Of a stretch of DNA of 60,376 nucleotides, positions 23,965 to 31,947 are shown piece by piece. Numbering within the stretch: the stretch's first letter is position 1; each line of letters starts with the position of its first letter. A program made the position numbers and the translations under genes. The notes below the pieces were generated by a model. That model was given only the letters and a program-made list of their open reading frames with translations, had not been told where the DNA came from and made no database searches. The stretch is from the NCBI GenBank assembly GCA_900769815.1, contig CAAGID010000006.1:1-60376 (forward strand). The letters are read 5' to 3'. The DNA comes from Clostridia bacterium. GTDB taxonomy: Bacteria > Bacillota > Clostridia > Christensenellales > QALW01.

Positions 23965-25350
23965 TTATCCCTTAATATCTCTGAAATTTTTCGTTCTGTG
24001 GAAGGTTATGAGATTGGTGTTATGATAAGTACTTGAGCCGTTTTGTGCAGTACGGCAGAGCCATATTATATCATCGCCGTCAAACTCAAAATCCACGTAT
24101 TGGAATCCGACCTTCTTGGAGTCTTCATGACGCTTATCTATAAGGTCACAGACAAGATTCCATTTTTTAAGGTCCTTTGATACCATTAAGGAAACAAGAT
24201 TTCTTGCTCTGATGTTTTCAGGATCGGTTATACGTGAACAAATACTGTAATAAAGTCCTGTTTTTTCATCTTTTTTAATCATAAATTTAGATAAATTTGC
24301 AGGGAACTCCATTGCATAATGGTATTTAATTGAGTTGTGCACGTTTTCAGTATCCACTTTATAAACGAGAGCAAGACCATATCTGGGCTCACAATTTTCT
24401 GTCTGATAACGCATAACGTTTAAAACTTCATTTTCAGGCGAAACTACAAGAGTTCCTTCGAGGTTACCTGTTGACTTGCCCTTTGCAGTACCTTCCCAGT
24501 TGGGGTCATATTTTACGGGATGAGGGATTACCCAATTTGTGTAATCAAGTAAATCGCTATCGCAATCGCAGGAAATAACTGTAGGTGCGTGATAACAGCG
24601 GCCCCAAGAGCCCCACTCAATAGTAATATAAATTCTGTTATTATAAACAAGTACATTCTGCGGATTTTTATGCACGCCACATTCGCCGTGCTTGCCGTTT
24701 GCACCACGCAAGATAGTAACGGGCGAAGTAAAGGTTTTTCCGCCATCAAGGGATTTTCCGATAAGGAGGTCGCCGTACTCTGTTGAAACTGAAATCATAT
24801 AAAGCTCGTTTTTGTGTATGAACAGCTTACCCCAGAAGCAGGGCATAAGCTCAGAAACATAGTGCCACGTTTCGCCGCCGTCATCGGAGCGGTAAATAAG
24901 GGTAAGGTTCTGGGGATAATCGCCTGCAAAAAGGTCCATTGAAGCTAAAAGGTATCCGTCAGGGTGTTTTACAAGTGAAGGGGAGCAAAGGAAATGTCCT
25001 GAAAAGGCGTAAGCGTCATCTTCAGGATGAAGATAGTTAACGGCAACACCTTCGTGTTCGCCACATCTAACTATACGTGTGCGGCTTTTTTTATCTCCTG
25101 CCTGAACGTAAAATTCATACTCGGTATTTTCTTCTAAATCTTTTATTGTGCAGAAGTTATCTGTTGTTTTAAGAACTTCTCTGAATTCGTTTTCATCACG
25201 CTTTTTTAAGAATACAGTATATTCTTCATTGATATCAAGCCACTCTACAGTAAACTCATTTTCTGTAGGTGAAATACGGCAAACATAAATATCGCCGACT
25301 TCGTAAAAATAGGGTCTATAGGGAGCATAGTTCCAAGGAATACTATTCAT
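23965..25350 (-). CDS. Sialidase-fold (BNR/Asp-box) protein, cytoplasmic
   Basis: A 461-residue protein with no signal peptide. Residues about 15-95 look like a fibronectin type III domain (EFTVEWLDINEEYTVFL, LEENTEYEFYVQAG). The rest is a six-bladed propeller with Asp-boxes: YRSDDGGETWHYV and GKSLDGGKTFTSP. Sialidases and several other glycosidases or sugar-binding proteins share this fold; the FRIP motif was not found, so sialidase activity is unproven. Its start overlaps the aldolase gene by eight bases, so they are one operon. Confidence 0.8.
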   Translation of the reverse strand: MNSIPWNYAPYRPYFYEVGDIYVCRISPTENEFTVEWLDINEEYTVFLKKRDENEFREVLKTTDNFCTIKDLEENTEYEFYVQAGDKKSRTRIVRCGEHEGVAVNYLHPEDDAYAFSGHFLCSPSLVKHPDGYLLASMDLFAGDYPQNLTLIYRSDDGGETWHYVSELMPCFWGKLFIHKNELYMISVSTEYGDLLIGKSLDGGKTFTSPVTILRGANGKHGECGVHKNPQNVLVYNNRIYITIEWGSWGRCYHAPTVISCDCDSDLLDYTNWVIPHPVKYDPNWEGTAKGKSTGNLEGTLVVSPENEVLNVMRYQTENCEPRYGLALVYKVDTENVHNSIKYHYAMEFPANLSKFMIKKDEKTGLYYSICSRITDPENIRARNLVSLMVSKDLKKWNLVCDLIDKRHEDSKKVGFQYVDFEFDGDDIIWLCRTAQNGSSTYHNTNLITFHRTKNFRDIKG

Positions 25351-26257
25351 TTATGCTTTTCCTCGCTTCCGTTGTTAATAAGTTCATCTGCTTAATACAG
25401 TCTTTAGCGTAGCCCGTTAATTCCTCTGATTTTCTGTTGCGGGCAATGTTTTCGGTTTCAATACCCTCAAGACACATATGGTATTTTGCCGTTAAAGGAT
25501 AGGGCAAGCCTACCTCGGTAAAGCCCAGCGTGCCTAAAAGAGCCTGAAGCTTATCGGCCTTTTCGCTTTGGTAATTCTCCATAAGCCAGGAATATAATTC
25601 GGGATGGTAGTTGGACATTATACCGCAGTATCCGCCACCGCCTAAACGAACTGATTCAAGAAGCGTCTGGCAGTTTGCATTTAAAAGCATAAAATGAGAG
25701 TCTTTTAAAATTTCAAGACGCTCTTTTATGGTATCAATATTACAGCAAGTATCCTTTAAATAATAGAATCTTCCCGTCTTAACGCACCAGGAAAGAATTT
25801 TAGGTGTTACAAGGCGTTTATACGGTGCGGGACACTCATAAAGACCTAACTTCACATCTTCGGGAAGAAGTTTTAGTAACTTTTCGGCGTTTGCGATCCA
25901 AACGTCGTCGCCTTCGTTGTTAATATCCAGGCGGTTCGTTATTAAAATGAGTGCATCGGTTCCGCTTAAAATAACTTTGTTTAACTCCTCAGCCTGAGCC
26001 TCAATAGAATCAGCAACGTGACCTGATGATACCACAATCAGATTTTCATCTAAGGATTTTGCATAATCATATACAACTTTATTTAAATTTACTCGCTCGT
26101 CAACAGAAAGAAAAGATATTTCGCTTGATTGGCATATTGAAAAAATGCCCGTACAACCTCTGTCGTAGTAAAATTTAACATACTTTTTTGCAGTTTCAAA
26201 ATCAACTGTACCATCAGAGTTGTAGGGCGTTATCATTGTTGGAAAATTGTGTTTCAT
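25343..26257 (-). CDS. Dihydrodipicolinate synthase/N-acetylneuraminate lyase family aldolase
   Basis: A 304-residue class I aldolase-fold protein. The Schiff-base Lys is in FYYLKDTCCN; the conserved Tyr in LYECPAPYKR; GYCGIMSNYHPEL matches the late glycine-rich loop. The usual GTTGE phosphate/carboxylate motif is altered (ICQSSEISFLSVDER), which argues against true DapA and for a sugar-acid or related substrate. Being beside a sialidase-fold protein and an AraC regulator fits a catabolic locus. AGGAGG lies in a palindrome (26255-26291). Confidence 0.85.
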   Translation of the reverse strand: MKHNFPTMITPYNSDGTVDFETAKKYVKFYYDRGCTGIFSICQSSEISFLSVDERVNLNKVVYDYAKSLDENLIVVSSGHVADSIEAQAEELNKVILSGTDALILITNRLDINNEGDDVWIANAEKLLKLLPEDVKLGLYECPAPYKRLVTPKILSWCVKTGRFYYLKDTCCNIDTIKERLEILKDSHFMLLNANCQTLLESVRLGGGGYCGIMSNYHPELYSWLMENYQSEKADKLQALLGTLGFTEVGLPYPLTAKYHMCLEGIETENIARNRKSEELTGYAKDCIKQMNLLTTEARKSINE

Positions 26258-26291
26258 AAAATATTACCTCCTTGATAAGTAATATTTTATG
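26255..26291. promoter_or_regulatory. 13-bp-arm palindrome over promoter and start codon
   Basis: CATAAAATATTAC (26255-26267) and GTAATATTTTATG (26279-26291) are perfect inverted copies with an 11-base centre holding most of the ribosome site. One arm covers the -10 box, the other ends with the start codon of the aldolase gene. Because the upstream arm overlaps the -10 box it would not be wholly transcribed from this promoter, so a protein operator is more likely than an mRNA hairpin. Confidence 0.65.
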
Positions 26292-26312
26292 ATAATTGTA
26301 TTTATAGGTCAA
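26284..26312 (-). promoter_or_regulatory. Promoter of the aldolase operon
   Basis: TTGACC (26307-26312) and TAAAAT (26284-26289) are 17 bases apart on the minus strand, between the AraC gene and the aldolase gene. The -10 box lies in the palindrome. Confidence 0.75.
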
Positions 26313-26348
26313 TATGCACAAAAGACTGTTTTTTGTCTTTTTTGGACA

Positions 26349-27200
26349 TCACTTGTTTAAGTCCTTCTTGTATTGCGTAGGCGTTATGCCCTCAATTCGT
26401 TTAAACGCTTTTGAAAATTGCTGTTGCGATGAAAACCCAGTTAAATCTGAAATGGATAAAAGGCTTCTTTCAGGGTCTGCCATAAGCTTTTTTGCATAAC
26501 GTATTTTGCGTAAAAGAATCAAACCTGCAATGCTGGTTGAAAGAGATTTTTCACAAAGGCGGTTCAAGTGTCTTAAGCTTACGTGAACACAGTCTGCAAC
26601 GTCAAGACACGTAATCTCCGAAGAAATATTATCATCGATAAATTTAACTGCAAGGTCAATACGCATATCGTTGGTAGCAATATCTTCTGTTGCGGAAACC
26701 TCGCCTGTAACTTGCTGAAAAAGTTCGATGCATAAACAGGTAAGTTGATTTAAAATAGCAAGATTAAAGCCTAAAAGATAATTTTGTGCATTTTTAAGCA
26801 TATGGTCTACGGCTGAATGTAGATATACGGTATCCGTGCCTTTAAAAAAAGGCTTTTTTGAAAGATTCAAAAACAACCCTTTGGGAGAAATCAAATCAAA
26901 GCCAAACACGAACTCAGAAAAATCCTCTGAAGCAAAAATAAGTCTGTGTGCCGTTTCAGGAGAAAACAACAAAAAACTGTTTTGGTCTACGGCAATATTT
27001 TTACCGTCAATAATATATTGTGCGCTTCCTGAAAGTGGCATATGCATTTCAAAAAAAGAATGTTTGTGGGCGGAATAGTTCCAATTTTCTTGATAAGCTG
27101 TTCGACACCAATATATATTTAATGAAAATAAGTCGTTTGTAATACACGAGCATATATTGTTAAGCATTTTTGATGCGCTTTTCAAATTTTTTGCATTCAT
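26349..27200 (-). CDS. AraC family transcriptional regulator
   Basis: A 283-residue regulator. The N-terminal half is cupin-like (HKHSFFEMHMPLSGSAQYIIDG, SFLLFSPETAHRLIF); the C-terminal half has two helix-turn-helices, ending ISDLTGFSSQQQFSKAFKRIEGITPTQYKK, the family signature. Start at 27200 (ATG after GGGTGA) rather than TTG 27245, which lies in the -35 box. It probably controls the aldolase and sialidase-fold genes downstream, and perhaps the divergent beta-lactamase-fold gene; that is inference from position. Confidence 0.92.
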   Translation of the reverse strand: MNAKNLKSASKMLNNICSCITNDLFSLNIYWCRTAYQENWNYSAHKHSFFEMHMPLSGSAQYIIDGKNIAVDQNSFLLFSPETAHRLIFASEDFSEFVFGFDLISPKGLFLNLSKKPFFKGTDTVYLHSAVDHMLKNAQNYLLGFNLAILNQLTCLCIELFQQVTGEVSATEDIATNDMRIDLAVKFIDDNISSEITCLDVADCVHVSLRHLNRLCEKSLSTSIAGLILLRKIRYAKKLMADPERSLLSISDLTGFSSQQQFSKAFKRIEGITPTQYKKDLNK

Positions 27201-27216
27201 AAAATCACCCGAATAT

Positions 27217-27245
27217 ATATTAACAAAAGCTTTTTTGAAAGTCAA
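27217..27245 (-). promoter_or_regulatory. Promoter of the AraC gene at 26349
   Basis: TTGACT (27240-27245) and TAATAT (27217-27222) are 17 bases apart on the minus strand, about 16 bases before the chosen ATG. Confidence 0.7.
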
Positions 27246-27278
27246 TAGTTTCTGGAATAAAGAGGAATTTAAAATATA

Positions 27279-27306
27279 TTGACTAATTTAACTATTATGG
27301 TATAAT
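27279..27306 (+). promoter_or_regulatory. Promoter of the beta-lactamase-fold gene
   Basis: TTGACT (27279-27284) and TATAAT (27301-27306) are 16 bases apart; AGAGGAG and the ATG at 27336 follow. Confidence 0.8.
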
Positions 27307-27335
27307 TTTATGTAAACAAAAAAGAGGAGACAGTT

Positions 27336-28475
27336 ATGTTTGAAAGAATAAAAAAGTTTTGTGATTCGTTTTTAGAGAATGAAATACCGGGATTTGATTT
27401 AGTTGTTTATCAGGGCGGAAAATGTGTGCTTAGGTATATGAATGGTTATAGCGACCTTGAAAACAAAGTTGAGATGAACGGCAAAGAAAAGTATAATATT
27501 TATTCTTGTTCAAAGGTTATAACCTGCACTGCTGCATTGCAGTTGTGGGAAAAAGGACTTTTTTCTCTTGAGGATAAATTATCTGATTATATGCCTGAAT
27601 TTAAGGAAATGACGGTAAAGACCGATGACGGCATAAAAAAAGCGGAAAAGCCCATCTTAATAAAGCATTTATTTGAGATGACGGCAGGATTTTCATATAC
27701 TTGTGACTCACCTCAATTAAAAAAAGCATTTGTTGAAACTGAAGGCAAGTGTCCTACCCGAGAAGTTATGAAATATTTAGCAAAGGAACCGCTTCTTTTT
27801 GAACCTGGCGAAAGATGGCAATATAGTCTTTGCCATGACGTTTTAGCGGCATTTGTGGAAGTTATATCGGGTTTAAAATTTGAGGACTACGTAAAGAAGA
27901 ACATTTTTGACGTTTTAGGAATGAACGACTCTACGTTTATGTTGCCTGAAGAAGAAATAGAAGATGTATGTCAGCAATATTGTTTTGAAAACGGCAAAGC
28001 AGTTAACGTAGGAAAACATATTGTTACTTATAAACTCGGTAGCGAATATGCTTCAGGCGGAGCAGGCGGAATTTCAACGGTTGATGATTACATGAAATTT
28101 GCAGAAGGACTTCGCACCTATAAATTATTAAAGCCTGAAACGATAAAGTTAATGATGACCGATAGGCTTTCAGAAGAACAAAAAGTAATTTTTTGGATTA
28201 AAGATGCTCACGGATATGGATTAGGTGTAAGATGTCCTAAAGGCGATAAAAGATATATAGATTTTGGTTGGGGCGGTGCGGCAAGTGCTTTTGTTGCCGT
28301 TGATATTGAAAATGAAATAAGTATATATTACGGAGCGCATTTGTTGTGTTCGCCGGTACAAGGACTTCGCTCATTACTTTATCGTTTTGTGCGAGCTGAG
28401 TTGGTTGATAATAATGAGTTTGAAGGTTTGCGTGAGGATTTAGAGAGATTGCATAACTACAAATTAACTTATTGA
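27336..28475 (+). CDS. Serine hydrolase of the beta-lactamase (class C/esterase) family
   Basis: A 379-residue protein of the PF00144-type fold. The nucleophile motif SxxK is SCSK (Ser57, Lys60); the second motif is Tyr163-Ser-Leu in WQYSLCHDV; the third, usually K/HTG, appears as GWGG before AASAFVAVD. There is no signal peptide, so it acts in the cytosol, which favours an esterase or peptidase over antibiotic resistance. It is divergent from the AraC gene, with its own promoter and a shared terminator. Confidence 0.88.
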   Translation: MFERIKKFCDSFLENEIPGFDLVVYQGGKCVLRYMNGYSDLENKVEMNGKEKYNIYSCSKVITCTAALQLWEKGLFSLEDKLSDYMPEFKEMTVKTDDGIKKAEKPILIKHLFEMTAGFSYTCDSPQLKKAFVETEGKCPTREVMKYLAKEPLLFEPGERWQYSLCHDVLAAFVEVISGLKFEDYVKKNIFDVLGMNDSTFMLPEEEIEDVCQQYCFENGKAVNVGKHIVTYKLGSEYASGGAGGISTVDDYMKFAEGLRTYKLLKPETIKLMMTDRLSEEQKVIFWIKDAHGYGLGVRCPKGDKRYIDFGWGGAASAFVAVDIENEISIYYGAHLLCSPVQGLRSLLYRFVRAELVDNNEFEGLREDLERLHNYKLTY

Positions 28476-28480
28476 TAAAA

Positions 28481-28510
28481 AAAGAGATGGATTTTTTAAT
28501 CCATCTCTTT
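28481..28510. terminator. Bidirectional terminator between convergent genes
   Basis: AAAGAGATGGATT (28481-28493) pairs with AATCCATCTCTTT (28498-28510), loop TTTT, directly between the stop codons at 28475 and 28515. Confidence 0.85.
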
Positions 28511-28514
28511 AATT

Positions 28515-29399
28515 TTAATCGATATCTTCAATAACTGTCTCAGGTGCAACGTCAAGTTTTTCAGGTGTGCGGAAAAGCTTTTCAAGTCCTTTAAGCGCTG
28601 TTGCAAGGTAATGACCGTCAGTTGTGCGCTCATCGGTGACAACAGTGTAATCAATCATTGTTTTAGGTGAGGTCGTTCCGTCGGCGTTTAATTGAAGTTC
28701 ACGTCTTTTTGTACCAAAGGTAATAAACACGGGTACGTTACCAAAGTTATAAAGGTGGTGGTAAATAGGCGGAATACCTAATGAACCTAAGTTTGAAATA
28801 AATACGCTTGCGTGGAATGGCGATGCTTCCTCAACGATTTTAGGTATAATTCCAAAGTAATCAAGGAACTGCATAAACGCAACAAACCATCTTAAAAGAA
28901 TTGAAGGAAGATAACTTATTATGCGGGCAACGCTGTCAAAGGTATTGCTGTCGCCTTCCTGACGGGCAACGGCAATAGCTTCTTCCATACGATGATAAAC
29001 GTCTTCGGCAGTATCTGTAGGCTGAAAACGAACCTTAATGGCAGATTCTTGAGCGTTAACCTTCATTTCCTTTTTAACCATCATACTTAAGACAATTTCG
29101 TTTCTTGCAAAAATTTTCCATCCTGCAATGAAACGATTAAGGGCGGGTTTTTGTGAAACCATTCTTACGTAAGCAGCAACGATAACATGCATAAAACCAA
29201 AGCCTGCAAGACCTTCTTCACGCTTTTTTCTGATGTATTCATCAATGTAAGCGTAGTCGATACTTGAATTAAAAAAGTTTTGTGCGTCATTACGCTTGTG
29301 CATAATGCTTACAGCGACGTACTGCATTGGTGGCAAAGTGTGAATTTTCCGTCCGTCACGACGGTCACCCCACCTGCGTTTTCTTTTTTTCTCCGGCAT
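28515..29399 (-). CDS. 2-oxoacid dehydrogenase acyltransferase (E2)-fold protein, altered active site
   Basis: A 294-residue protein resembling the catalytic domain of E2 acyltransferases/CAT (FHASVFISNLGSLGIPPIYHHLYNFG, then FITFGTKRRE). The closing motif, normally DHRxxDG, reads DERTTDGHY (residues 256-264): the catalytic His is Glu. No lipoyl or peripheral-subunit-binding domain is present, and the first 20 residues are very basic. No E1 or E3 gene lies nearby, so it is unlikely to work in an oxoacid complex. Own promoter at 29446-29474. Confidence 0.8.
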   Translation of the reverse strand: MPEKKRKRRWGDRRDGRKIHTLPPMQYVAVSIMHKRNDAQNFFNSSIDYAYIDEYIRKKREEGLAGFGFMHVIVAAYVRMVSQKPALNRFIAGWKIFARNEIVLSMMVKKEMKVNAQESAIKVRFQPTDTAEDVYHRMEEAIAVARQEGDSNTFDSVARIISYLPSILLRWFVAFMQFLDYFGIIPKIVEEASPFHASVFISNLGSLGIPPIYHHLYNFGNVPVFITFGTKRRELQLNADGTTSPKTMIDYTVVTDERTTDGHYLATALKGLEKLFRTPEKLDVAPETVIEDID

Positions 29400-29445
29400 A
29401 TAGGTGCCTCCTTATAAAGATATATAAAAAAATAAATACATTAAT

Positions 29446-29474
29446 ATTATATCAAATTTCTAAACATTTTTCAA
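29446..29474 (-). promoter_or_regulatory. Promoter of the E2-fold gene
   Basis: TTGAAA (29469-29474) and TATAAT (29446-29451) are 17 bases apart on the minus strand, followed by GGAGG and the ATG at 29399. It separates this gene from the RNA candidate upstream. Confidence 0.8.
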
Positions 29475-29584
29475 CAAAAAATTTTTGTGCAGTGTTGTTA
29501 TCGACTGTTATTATACTATTATACTACTATAAAACAAAAAAGAAAGCTCCTTAAAAAATACTCATTACCTCACTTATTAAGAAG
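29475..29584. other. AT-rich gap, part resembling the 33-35 kb repeat
   Basis: No gene is visible. The segment from about 29560 (ACTCATTACCTCACTT...) to the hairpin at 29598-29615 looks like a degraded half of the inverted repeats at 33-35 kb, with the same GAAGTAAAAA-then-ATCCCG arrangement. The rest is AT-rich with several TATAAT-like words. Confidence 0.4.
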
Positions 29585-29615
29585 TAAAAAATAAAAATCC
29601 CGTCCTCTTACGGGA
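29585..29615 (-). terminator. Terminator of the structured RNA candidate
   Basis: TCCCGT (29598-29603) pairs with ACGGGA (29610-29615); on the minus strand TTTTTATTTTTT follows. It closes the structured region 29616-29770. Confidence 0.75.
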
Positions 29616-29770
29616 ACGAAATTCTTGAGTATATTATATGCTTGTCTCCATCTATCCGTGGCGCTGACAAGCCCTCTTGACTGTCAGAGCCACCGAAAAG
29701 CCTCTTCGCTCCACTTGCAAGTTGAAGCTCTTGTTTCAACTTAAGAAAGTCATTTCCACGGGTTGAAAAT
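29616..29770 (-). ncRNA. Candidate structured RNA of unknown family
   Basis: In minus-strand order there is CCGTGG, then a hairpin AAGTTGAA-(8)-TTCAACTT, then CGAAGA/TTTTCG with a GGC loop (one G-U pair), then a two-tier hairpin GTGGC/GCCAC enclosing CTGACA/TGTCAG, and finally CCACGG, which can close back on the first CCGTGG. A terminator follows. The region is less AT-rich than its surroundings, has no open frame, and lies between a flotillin gene and a gene with its own promoter. I could not match it to 6S, SRP, tmRNA, RNase P or a riboswitch. It could also be a 3' UTR structure or a stray omega-RNA. Confidence 0.55.
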
Positions 29771-29852
29771 TTGTGATAACCACAAATGTTTTTTAATTTG
29801 ATATAACATCTTCTATTAGTGTCTATTAAAGAATCATAAACAATTTCAATTA

Positions 29853-31280
29853 TTATTCATTCTCGGGTTTATTCTCTTCAACCGAATGCTCAGCTATTTT
29901 TGCCGGTGCATTTTTTGTTTTCTCTTCCTTCTTTCCCAATATCTCGGGAAGCTGCATTCCTGCCAAAGAGAAAACCTCTTCTAAAGGCGGCACAGATTGC
30001 ATCATACCTGAAATAAATCCTGCCGTAGCATTTTTTCCGTCTTTATTCTGTCCGTTATCCCAAACAGTAACCTTATCGATTTTTATGTTCTTAATAGCAT
30101 CAACCTGAACACGCATTAAATCTTCAAGTTTATCCGCAATTAAAAGCTTGAGTGCAGCCTGTGGATCTCCGCCTGCAGACTTAACGATTTCCGCAAAACC
30201 GGCAGCCTGCTTTTTAAGTATTTCTTCGGCACCGCGTGCTTCGGCTTCCATTTTAGCGTATATAGCGTCGGCCTCACCCTTTGCCTTACGGCGAATCTGT
30301 TCAGCTTCTGCCTCTGCTTCTAATTCAAGCTGACGTTTTTTTGCTTCGGTGCGAACGATAATATCTGCTTCCAAGGTAGCTTGTTCGCGGGAACGACGCG
30401 CTTCTTCTGCAGCCTGTTCTGCCGCGTATGATTCTTCCAAAGCTCTTGCTGCCTGAATTTTTTCGGCTGTGGTTGCAATTTTCTGTGCCTCAGCTTCTTT
30501 TTCTCTAAGCGCCGCTTCAGACATTGCTATCTTCATCTTCGCTTCATTTTCACCCTGAATAGCAATTGAGTCTGCTTCAGAAACCTTAATTCGCTGATCC
30601 ATTTGTGCATTTGCTTCACCAATTGAACCATCTCGTTCCTTTTCTGCAACGCTTTTCTTAGCATCATTTATAGCTTTAGCAGCAGCTTCTTTACCAAGAG
30701 CCGCAATATAGCCGGATTCATCACTTATGTCGGTAACATTTACGTTTATCAAACGCAAACCGATTTTCTTAAGCTCTGTTTCAACGTTACTGCTTACAGC
30801 CGCTAAAAACTTATCACGATCGGTATTGATTTCCTCGATATCCATAGTAGCAATTATCAAACGCAACTGACCGAAAATTATGTCCTTTGAAAGCTCCTGA
30901 ATTTCAGAAAGTTGCAAACCTAACAAACGTTCTGCTGCATTTTGCATAACGCCGGGCTCGGTGGAAATACCCACCGTAAAACGAGAAGGTACATCTATAC
31001 GGATATTCTGTCTTGAAAGCGCATTTTTAAGGTCTACCTGAATAGAAATAGGTGTCAAATCCAAGAACTGATATGATTGGAACACCGGTATTACAAATTC
31101 CGCACCGCCGTGAATACACTTTGCGCTTCGGTTTGTGCCGTCTTTATTCTTGCCGATAGAACCGTAGATTACCATAATCTTATCGGAAGGACACTTTTTA
31201 TAACGCGTACATGCCCAAATAACAAACGACAATAATATCAAAACTATTGCACAAACTAAAAAAATTACTCCTGAATCCAT
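29853..31280 (-). CDS. floT: Flotillin-like membrane scaffold protein
   Basis: A 475-residue protein: one N-terminal membrane segment (about 5-25), an SPFH/PHB domain (about 30-210; PVFQSYQFLDLTPISIQVDLKNALSRQNIRI), then a long Glu/Ala-rich coiled coil (about 210-370) typical of flotillin, and a C-terminal tail. Flotillins organise membrane microdomains with an NfeD partner; that partner is directly upstream (31320). It resembles Bacillus YuaG. GGAGG precedes the ATG. Confidence 0.93.
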   Translation of the reverse strand: MDSGVIFLVCAIVLILLSFVIWACTRYKKCPSDKIMVIYGSIGKNKDGTNRSAKCIHGGAEFVIPVFQSYQFLDLTPISIQVDLKNALSRQNIRIDVPSRFTVGISTEPGVMQNAAERLLGLQLSEIQELSKDIIFGQLRLIIATMDIEEINTDRDKFLAAVSSNVETELKKIGLRLINVNVTDISDESGYIAALGKEAAAKAINDAKKSVAEKERDGSIGEANAQMDQRIKVSEADSIAIQGENEAKMKIAMSEAALREKEAEAQKIATTAEKIQAARALEESYAAEQAAEEARRSREQATLEADIIVRTEAKKRQLELEAEAEAEQIRRKAKGEADAIYAKMEAEARGAEEILKKQAAGFAEIVKSAGGDPQAALKLLIADKLEDLMRVQVDAIKNIKIDKVTVWDNGQNKDGKNATAGFISGMMQSVPPLEEVFSLAGMQLPEILGKKEEKTKNAPAKIAEHSVEENKPENE

Positions 31281-31319
31281 AATTAAACCTCCATAAATTT
31301 ATTTAAAAACATTTTGTTC

Positions 31320-31934
31320 TTATTTCCGATTAACTACCAAGGTTGTCTGCCCGCTTAAACCCGTAACAACAATCTCACAGCCTGTAGGGATGTCCTCGTT
31401 TTCGTCAGTTACGGCATCACGCTCAACAAACGAGCCTTGCAACATAACATTTACCTTTCCTTCGCCCCTTCTGTTAGCGGGCACAGTAAGGTAAACCTTA
31501 CCTGAAACGCCTATCGCGTTACGGTTATCAAGATTGCCGTCGTTTTTGAGTTTCATTACCGCTCGCACAGAAAATGCTAACACCGTCATCATAATAAAGC
31601 CGCAAACCGTTGAAACAAGAATAGTAATCCAAAGTTTTGCACCCGAATTTTCCATACCATATCCTACCCAACCGAACACAACTAAAAAAGCTATAATGCC
31701 TCTGACTGTAAACAGCCGCAACGCGTCCATTCCTGTGACATCTACATCGCCGTCAAAATCGGCATCGGTATCAACCTCCCCATCGCCAAAGAACGCACCG
31801 TCTTCCCCTGCCGACTCCGAGCCTATACCGATAAGCATAAGCACCGTTTGTACAACGAGCAGCAGTGTGGTTGGAATTGCGATGCAGGCAAAAATTTGCG
31901 CTACTATACTTAACGAATCCCACCAAGCGAACAT
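31320..31934 (-). CDS. NfeD-like membrane protein (YuaF type)
   Basis: A 204-residue protein with three or so membrane helices (about 12-36, 75-95, 103-125) and a C-terminal OB-like domain of about 60 residues (AIGVSGKVYLTVPANRRGEGKVNVML...EIVVTGLSGQTTLVV). An acidic loop (DGEVDTDADFDGDVDV) follows helix one. NfeD proteins lie beside SPFH genes and probably regulate or anchor them. It is 40 bases upstream of the flotillin gene. Confidence 0.85.
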   Translation of the reverse strand: MFAWWDSLSIVAQIFACIAIPTTLLLVVQTVLMLIGIGSESAGEDGAFFGDGEVDTDADFDGDVDVTGMDALRLFTVRGIIAFLVVFGWVGYGMENSGAKLWITILVSTVCGFIMMTVLAFSVRAVMKLKNDGNLDNRNAIGVSGKVYLTVPANRRGEGKVNVMLQGSFVERDAVTDENEDIPTGCEIVVTGLSGQTTLVVNRK

Positions 31935-31947
31935 ATCAAATCCTCCT

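Noticed and set aside
27336..28475. Antibiotic-resistance beta-lactamase
   Set aside because: No signal peptide, and the second and third motifs differ from true class C enzymes; esterase-like hydrolase is more likely.
29585..29852. Riboswitch controlling the E2-fold gene
   Set aside because: The gene has its own consensus promoter between the terminator and the start codon.
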